NCBI GenBank assembly: GCA_020630715.1
Contig: JAHDIQ010000012.1
Location: 43,674-78,158 of the forward strand
Origin: Nonlabens sp.
GTDB taxonomy: Bacteria > Bacteroidota > Bacteroidia > Flavobacteriales > Flavobacteriaceae
Reading direction: 5' to 3'
Length of the DNA: 34,485 nt
Shown here: positions 32,461-34,485 of the stretch, piece by piece
Layout: every line of letters begins with the position of its first letter
How positions within the stretch are numbered: the first letter of the stretch is position 1
Translations under genes and position numbers: made by a program
The notes under the pieces: model-generated
Told to the model about the DNA's origin: nothing
The model's database searches: none
Seen by the model: the letters and a program-made list of their open reading frames with translations, nothing else

Positions 32461-34359
32461 ATGAGTGATCCATTAAAACATGAGTGCGGTATTGCACTAA
32501 TACGTCTCTTAAAACCGCTAGAGTTTTATAAAGAGAAATACGGTACTGCTTTTTACGGTATCAATAAGATGTATCTGATGATGGAGAAACAGCACAATCG
32601 TGGTCAGGATGGTGCTGGATTTGCTAGTATTAAACTAGATGTAGAACCAGGACAACGTTATATCTCTAGAGTGCGCAGTAATGCGGCACAACCTATTCAG
32701 GACATTTTTTCACAGATTAATGAGCGCATTAATGGTGAATTAACCACTTCTCCAGAGATTAAAAATGATGTCGCTGCACAGAAAGCACAAATACCTTATG
32801 TAGGTGAGTTGCTTATGGGTCACGTACGTTATGGAACTTTTGGTAAGAACAGTATAGAAGCCGTTCATCCATTTTTACGTCAGAATAACTGGATGCACCG
32901 TAACCTGATTATGGCAGGGAACTTTAACATGACAAATGTGTTTGAGTTATTTGATAAGCTAGTAGAATTAGGACAGCATCCTAAAGACATGGCAGATACG
33001 GTAACCGTAATGGAGAAAGTAGGTCATTTTCAAGACCGTGAAGTTTCTAAATTATATAAAAAATTCAAAGCACAAGGTTTAAATAAACGAGAATCTTCCC
33101 CTAAAATCGCAGCCGAATTAAACGTTGCAAAAATCCTTAAAAAAAGTGCCAAAGACTGGGATGGTGGTTATGCTATGGCTGGTTTAATGGGTCATGGTGA
33201 TGCATTCTTATTACGCGATCCAGCAGGAATACGTCCTGCATATTATTATAAAGACGATGAGGTGGTTGTTGTAGCCAGTGAACGTCCTGTAATTCAAACG
33301 GCGTTTAATGTGCCTTTTGATGAAGTTCATGAACTAGATCCAGGTAAAGCGATCATCGTTAAAAAAGATGGATCTGTCACGATACCGCAAATCCAGAAAC
33401 CACTAGAACGTAAAGCTTGTTCTTTTGAGCGTATTTATTTTTCACGCGGTAGTGATGCAGAGATCTATCAAGAACGCAAGATGTTAGGGAAATTATTATT
33501 TCCTAAAATCATGGAATTCATAGATCATGATATTGATAATTCAGTGTTTTCATTTATTCCTAATACGGCCGAGACCAGTTTTTACGGAATGGTAGAAGCA
33601 GCTCATGAGGCTCTAGACGTTGAAAAACGTGAGGCTATATTAGCCGGTAATGGAAAGTTGACTAAAAAGCAGGTAGAGGATACGCTTTCGCGAAAGCTAA
33701 GAACCGAAAAAATAGCGATTAAAGACGCAAAACTACGTACCTTCATCACAGAAGATTCTTCACGCGATGATCTTGTAGCGCATGTATATGACGTGACTTA
33801 TGGTGTGGTTAAACCAGAAGATAATTTAGTTATTATTGATGATTCTATTGTGCGTGGTACTACCTTAAAGAAATCCATTCTTAAGATGATGGATCGTTTA
33901 AATCCTAAGCGTATTGTGGTAGTTTCTAGTGCGCCACAAATACGTTATCCAGATTGTTATGGTATTGACATGGCACGACTAGAAGGTCTTGTTGCTTTTA
34001 GAGCAGCACTAGCATTACATAAAGATCGTGGAACTTATGATATTGTAGAGCAAATCTATGATAAGTGTAAAACTCAAACTGAGTATAAAGATAAAGACGT
34101 TGTGAATTACGTTAAGGAACTTTATGATCCATTTACAGATCAAGAAATAAGCGATAAGATAGCACAGTTGCTAACAGATCATGACGTGAATACAGAAATC
34201 AAAATCATTTATCAAACCGTAGATAATTTACACAAAGCCTGTCCTAAAAATTTAGGCGACTGGTATTTTACAGGTGATTATCCTACAGTAGGTGGTAATC
34301 GCGTGGTAAACCGTGCGTTTATCAACTTCTATGAAGGAAATAGTGGTAGGGCTTATTAG
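32461..34359 (+). CDS. purF: Amidophosphoribosyltransferase (long Bacteroidota form)
   Basis: First committed step of purine synthesis: PRPP plus glutamine to phosphoribosylamine. The Ntn-type glutaminase domain starts with Cys9 in HECGIALI, so an 8-residue propeptide would have to be removed. QHNRGQDGAGF (about 45-55) and GHVRYGTFG (about 120-128) follow. The PRPP loop VIIDDSIVRGTT is at 457-468. At 632 aa it exceeds the roughly 500 aa of E. coli PurF, mainly through insertions in the middle and a C-terminal tail. Flavobacteria can also carry a shorter PurF, so this may be a second paralogue. A copy of the iterated palindrome encodes LSRK near residues 407-412. Confidence 0.9.
   Translation: MSDPLKHECGIALIRLLKPLEFYKEKYGTAFYGINKMYLMMEKQHNRGQDGAGFASIKLDVEPGQRYISRVRSNAAQPIQDIFSQINERINGELTTSPEIKNDVAAQKAQIPYVGELLMGHVRYGTFGKNSIEAVHPFLRQNNWMHRNLIMAGNFNMTNVFELFDKLVELGQHPKDMADTVTVMEKVGHFQDREVSKLYKKFKAQGLNKRESSPKIAAELNVAKILKKSAKDWDGGYAMAGLMGHGDAFLLRDPAGIRPAYYYKDDEVVVVASERPVIQTAFNVPFDEVHELDPGKAIIVKKDGSVTIPQIQKPLERKACSFERIYFSRGSDAEIYQERKMLGKLLFPKIMEFIDHDIDNSVFSFIPNTAETSFYGMVEAAHEALDVEKREAILAGNGKLTKKQVEDTLSRKLRTEKIAIKDAKLRTFITEDSSRDDLVAHVYDVTYGVVKPEDNLVIIDDSIVRGTTLKKSILKMMDRLNPKRIVVVSSAPQIRYPDCYGIDMARLEGLVAFRAALALHKDRGTYDIVEQIYDKCKTQTEYKDKDVVNYVKELYDPFTDQEISDKIAQLLTDHDVNTEIKIIYQTVDNLHKACPKNLGDWYFTGDYPTVGGNRVVNRAFINFYEGNSGRAY
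33683..33697. repeat. Iterated palindrome, copy 10 (14-bp core, in purF)
   Basis: GCTTTCGCGAAAGC exact at 33684-33697; one outer base is lost. It reads in the third frame as LSRK. Confidence 0.95.
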
Positions 34360-34385
34360 GTATCGGTTAGAATTAGTATCAAAAA

Positions 34386-34424
34386 AATAAAACCTAAAAT
34401 TCAATTTGAATTTTAGGTTTTATT
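34386..34424 (+). terminator. Strong hairpin terminator after purF
   Basis: Perfect 18-base arms (34386-34403 and 34407-34424) with a 3-base loop. The stem is AT-rich with central CCTAAAATT/AATTTTAGG, ending in a T-rich stretch. It is nearly symmetrical and could act in both directions. Confidence 0.85.
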
Positions 34425-34430
34425 AATTTT

Positions 34431-34485
34431 GCTAACAGCTAACAGCTAACAGCTAACAGCTAACAGCTAACAGCTAACAGCTAAC
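34431..34485. repeat. Heptanucleotide tandem array, unit GCTAACA
   Basis: Perfect 7-bp repeat, 7 copies plus 6 bases, running off the window edge directly after the purF terminator. It shares the frame CTAAnAn with the unit at the left end (CTAATAT and CTAACAG). Confidence 0.97.

Noticed and set aside
3136-33697. Iterated palindrome as a polar KOPS or Chi-type element
   Set aside because: The core is fully palindromic and so cannot carry direction by itself. Only the weak flanks are asymmetric, which is reported separately.

Overview
The window looks like ordinary chromosome of a marine-type member of the Flavobacteriaceae (Bacteroidota). The evidence is an AT-rich sequence with dense, short-spaced genes; promoters of the Bacteroidota type (TAnnTTTG at -7, TTG near -33); almost no Shine-Dalgarno sites; an OmpA-family porin with thrombospondin type-3 repeats; a lipid A gene (lpxH); and protein families typical of the class. 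A 16-bp palindrome, CGCTTTCGCGAAAGCG, recurs ten times. From memory this palindrome is frequent in genera such as Nonlabens and Dokdonia, but the genus cannot be fixed from the sequence alone. No phage, IS element, CRISPR array, tRNA or rRNA was found.

Layout: a leftward haem operon hemD-hemE-(67-aa membrane protein)-EI24-hemF (65-3666) diverges from a Crp/Fnr-type regulator. Then come yicC-gmk-nadD (rightward, overlapping), gpsA plus an ALDH7-type aldehyde dehydrogenase, and a pair made of a membrane-anchored OmpA-like protein and a membrane-anchored helix-hairpin-helix protein. A leftward block follows: a zinc-ribbon membrane protein with an SPFH-GYF protein (YdjG/YdjI-like), then a PPP phosphatase overlapping an AlbA_2 (Schlafen-type) protein. 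Next are lpxH, an orphan receiver protein whose phosphoacceptor Asp is replaced by Glu, recJ, a small SPOR-like secreted protein, an AhpD-like protein, an unknown secreted protein, recQ, a TrmH-type methyltransferase, a cold-shock protein, ompA, kbl, a RecB/AddA-like helicase-nuclease, hflX, a PfkB-family kinase and a purF-type amidotransferase.

Both window ends lie inside perfect 7-bp tandem arrays, (ATATCTA)n on the left and (GCTAACA)n on the right, each placed just behind the 3' end of a gene. A third, decayed heptamer array sits at 13856-13876. I infer that short intergenic heptamer arrays are a recurrent element of this genome, and that the window may be a contig that broke in two of them.

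The genes are mostly housekeeping (haem, nucleotides, NAD, phospholipid and lipid A precursors, DNA repair, translation). The unusual content is in the small repeated elements: the multi-frame palindrome, the heptamers and a pair of REP-like hairpins flanking the SPFH gene. Other points of interest are several dyad operators in divergent promoters, promoters so close to the start codon that the mRNAs should be nearly leaderless, and a few poorly understood gene pairs. I see no clearly new multi-gene system such as a defence or biosynthetic island.
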